Shown piece by piece: positions 60,901-64,000 of a DNA stretch of 64,000 nucleotides. The first letter of the stretch is position 1. Each line of letters opens with the position of its first letter. A program made the translations under genes and the position numbers. The notes beneath the pieces were generated by a model. It was not told the DNA's origin, did not search any database, and saw only the letters and a program-made list of their open reading frames with translations. The stretch comes from Paramacrobiotus metropolitanus (taxonomy: Eukaryota > Tardigrada > Eutardigrada > Parachela > Macrobiotidae): NCBI RefSeq assembly GCF_019649055.1, contig NW_026570225.1:3224001-3288000 (forward strand), read 5' to 3'.

Positions 60901-63900
60901 ACAGGATACAAGCAGACAGCCGTCCACGGACATTTGGATTTTAAAAACATGCTGATGACTACCAGAATATTTTCTTTGTTTACAGTGGTTTCCTTTTTTC
61001 AGCCCGGCAAATACAGAGTACAGTTTGACTTTACTGGCAAACCAAAACAACCAACATCCTTAATATATAAGTTCTTTCGTAGTTTCATGTCATGAAAGCA
61101 TTTGTTTTTTTTTGTGAAATCGCATTAAAAAAACTTGTTAGTGATGTAAACATTATTAGCATTAAAATAAACGAAATGGGGGCTTTTCAAATCGCATGGC
61201 GCCCGTACTGACAGCGTATATAACGGTGGTACGTGACCGTGACCTTCAACCGCTACCGTGCTCGATGGCCTTGTTTCAGACTGTTTGTGGTCAGATGCAG
61301 GCGAGAGGTCAAAAACCTTTTATGACCTACTGCCGTTTTCTTCCACAAGCCTGTGTTGTTAAACACTTAACTGAATCAGGACCGCAATTTGGTGCTCTTA
61401 TAAATTCCAATTATGTAAACTATACTGCAAATACTGTCATAGATGATGTTCCAGCTATTTCAAATTATGATTTTCACGAGGAATGCCACAAAACGAGAAT
61501 ACAAAAACTATCAAGCTATTTTAAAGCAGCATTGCACTATAATCGTTTGTACGTAATTAACCCTTAAATTAACAAAATTAATAAGATTATGATTATTGCG
61601 GTTATTAATACTTTTGGTTTCTCTGTGCTTCCGTATAAGTTTGAAGATATCGATCCTCAATTGCAAGCTCGTTTTGTTATTTACAGGTACATAATTTACT
61701 TTCAACGTAAGTGTAGTTTACGTCGTAAGCAAATCCTCAAAAATATGTACGTACGTTTTTAACGCTTATAAATTAATGTCAGCAGGTCGGTTTATATATT
61801 ATGATAATTAATACTTACTCGCATAAAAAACATCCACGATAGTTAATCGATACAAAAATTTCGCGGTAAACTTCGACTTTTTTCAGATAGATCTAGAAAC
61901 GTTATCTTCAGTAAATCCTTCTTGCGGTGCGTTGTACATGTGCATTAATTTAGGTGCCGCATAAATTTTCCGAAGATGGCCCTAATTTCCTGGTGTCAAA
62001 TGTGTGAACTTTAATGAGTGCTAGGATTTAGGATTTATTTAGGATTTTGCTGCACAAAATGCTAAATCATTGTGTATGATTTTCTCTTCTGAATCAGTTA
62101 TTTTGTGGATTTTCTTTCATTAGCGCTTTTCTATGTTTTCTGTGTTTTCTTGGGTGTATAATTATGCCCCGTACGGTCAGTATATCATTGTAATTTCGTA
62201 GGCCAGCTATAAACATGTTAAAAAACAGCTGATGATTGATCATGATTCATTCGGTTTTTCCTCATCAAAGGAAATTCGTGCACAGCAACTACCTAAATGT
62301 GGCGGCTAATGGTTTAACTTTAGCCCACCAGCTCCGGTAGAGCCAGCCGCTTCAAGTAGCCCTCCGGTTGGATTTACAATACTGTAATAATTAGCAGATG
62401 TGCCAGATCGCGTGCTGCGAAAGCTGTTGTTGCGACAACGCTGTCATTGTTTTGACGGAAGCAGATAAATCCAGTCCGGAAGGCACGTATGTCCAAGCGA
62501 ACGCCATTACGCTTGTCAAAACATATCACGTGCCATTGTGGTTTTTTAACATCTCTGGTCGTTATTATGTCGGCATAATCGTGTACGAGATGCGGTATAC
62601 CGCCAAAAAATGAGTGTACGCGCAATCACTACCGCCGCACAGGGATGTTTGTTGACCTGTTTAATAATCATGAATACCAGCAGTGTGTAGAGATCAATGG
62701 TCATAATACTTTTCATATGATGAGTAATATTGCAAACAAAAAAGCATTACAAAATCCAAGTTAAGAATCGGGAAGTTCCCTCCTACAAAAACAAACACCG
62801 CTAGTTGCGCCATAATTTCTGCTCTCTTGCGTGTTGCTGTATTAGCACATTCTAGATCTTCCGTGTCCTTAAGCCACACTGGTGCTCGTAACACTGTAGC
62901 CAATACTGTATACGGACCATTCCACGCTCCCGGACTTACAAAATAACGTCGGAACCCCTCGACTGTTTCAAACAGCAATTCAAACCTGCTGGAGCTGGCT
63001 GACCGATGGCCATTCAATATCTTATAATATTATGATATTATGGAATATTACATGGACATTACGCATTATACGTAGATATAATGTATGGAGTGTAAATTGT
63101 AATTACAATAATTTACGGTTGCAAGATCAATGATACAACATAAAAGCTGAATTTAATATTCACCAAGCTGGCATAATAATATGCACCGATATATGTGTAG
63201 AGGTACAGATACATTAAAATTAACACGTATTAAAATTAACACGTTTCTGCAAGTTCGCGTGCGACAGAATCTCTGAATTTGGTTTAGCTACAATATACCG
63301 CAGGATCCGATTACTACCCTAACTTATATTGTAGATATCTATATGTAAGTACTCGTATAATTATGGTGTCAATATACAGACAGTGACCACGCACAAATTG
63401 AAGTACTAATGCGGCATGATAACCACTTCTTGAGATACGTAATTATAATAGGTTTTTGAAACCTAACAATGAAACCTAACTAAGTTATTACTCTTATGAG
63501 TAGTATCGCTGTATATAGATATAATACACGCGATACTTCTCGCACCCATTCGGCGCATTCTACCTAGGGTAGCTAACTTGGTAAGTTTATGTATTGAGCA
63601 CATTCGCTAGCGTGTTAACGCGCTCGAGTTCCATCCAGCGTGATCCAGGCAGCCCCGTCGAATGGTAACAGGAATTTAATAGAACGAAAATAAACAAATC
63701 CGTTTTCACACTTCCAGGGAAAATTGGCCGCATCTTCTCACATGTGGATTCGCGTAGTTCTTCCATCGATTCGGCGACACCTTTGCCAACCTTTTTTTTA
63801 AAACGAGAAGTTTTCTGACATTGTAGGGCTTCCGAAAATGTTGTTATGCGTTTTTCTCACATTACATTACGTAATATAGTTCATTACAACTACACTTATT

Positions 63901-64000
63901 ATTACACGCAACTTGCGAGGTTGAAGGAAACTTTTGCTTTTATGTTGCGACTGGTCTAAAACTTATTCGCGAAACGCCGAAGGCGAAACCTACAAATTTG
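57970..64000. other. Gene-poor 6-kb region
   Basis: I can support no gene here. Stop-free frames at 60610-61095 (+), 61196-61567 (+), 62398-62613 (+) and 63017-62694 (-) lack recognisable motifs and clear exon partners. The last one (SSRFELLFETVEGFRRYFVS ... GAWNGPYTVLATVLRAPVW) looks the most protein-like. The P450 promoter should lie just above 57969. From about 63000 the sequence is rich in TATATA and GTACTCGTA-type simple motifs. Confidence 0.4.
59342..59384. repeat. Palindrome, 21-bp arms
   Basis: The left arm 59342-59362 (TGGGATATCATGCAGTTTAG...) pairs with the right arm 59364-59384 around a single G. The inner ten bases (GCAGTTTAGT/ACTAAACTGC) are perfect; the outer eleven have two mismatches. 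No neighbouring gene explains it. Confidence 0.75.

Noticed and set aside
1-64000. CRISPR arrays, bacterial operons or prophage
   Set aside because: No regularly spaced repeats were seen, and all supported large genes are intron-containing animal genes.

Overview
This is a window of animal nuclear DNA. All large genes are split by spliceosomal introns (mostly 50-130 bp, GT-AG). Genes lie a few hundred bases apart on both strands, and all recognisable products are standard metazoan proteins. Compactness, short introns and gene content suggest a small-genome invertebrate, perhaps an ecdysozoan such as a tardigrade or small arthropod. I cannot fix the taxon from sequence alone.

Layout: 0.7-3.0 kb (+) SMARCB1/SNF5, the core BAF chromatin-remodelling subunit, convergent with 3.3-9.7 kb (-) UBE3B, a HECT ubiquitin ligase rebuilt here as ten exons with one GC-AG intron. 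9.7-13.9 kb is gene-poor and holds an initiator tRNA-Met gene, a 232-bp MITE with TAA duplications, and a short tandem repeat. 13.9-16.8 kb (+) is a two-Tudor-domain protein, convergent with 17.4-20.3 kb (-) an RSRC2-like SR splicing protein. One RSRC2 intron carries an 889-bp element with perfect 26-bp terminal inverted repeats. A small unrecognised single-exon gene follows at 21.0 kb.

22.2-26.1 kb (-) is TBL3/UTP13, a WD40 protein of the small-subunit processome. 26.7-29.2 kb (+) is TTC5/Strap, with an apparent one-base frameshift in its C-terminal domain. 30.7-33.9 kb (+) is an INPP5K-like inositol 5-phosphatase with a C-terminal SKICH domain, tail-to-tail with 34.3-38.8 kb (-) SART3, the U4/U6 recycling factor. 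39.4-42.1 kb is a repeat-rich island: a 164-bp MITE, a weak gene candidate, a long fold-back repeat, and a decayed non-LTR retrotransposon 3' end. 42.7-51.4 kb (-) is SNRNP200/Brr2, the U5 snRNP helicase. 52.5-58.0 kb (-) is a CYP2-like cytochrome P450 with a 3-kb intron. 58-64 kb has no gene I can support.

Three genes act in pre-mRNA splicing (RSRC2, SART3, SNRNP200). SART3 and Brr2 act on opposite sides of the U4/U6 cycle. No operon-like organisation is implied. For the fully reconstructed genes (SMARCB1, UBE3B, Tudor, RSRC2, TBL3, INPP5K-like, P450) I joined exons by hand and checked that coding length is a multiple of three. TTC5 is the exception, by exactly one base. SART3 and SNRNP200 exon edges are only partly resolved.
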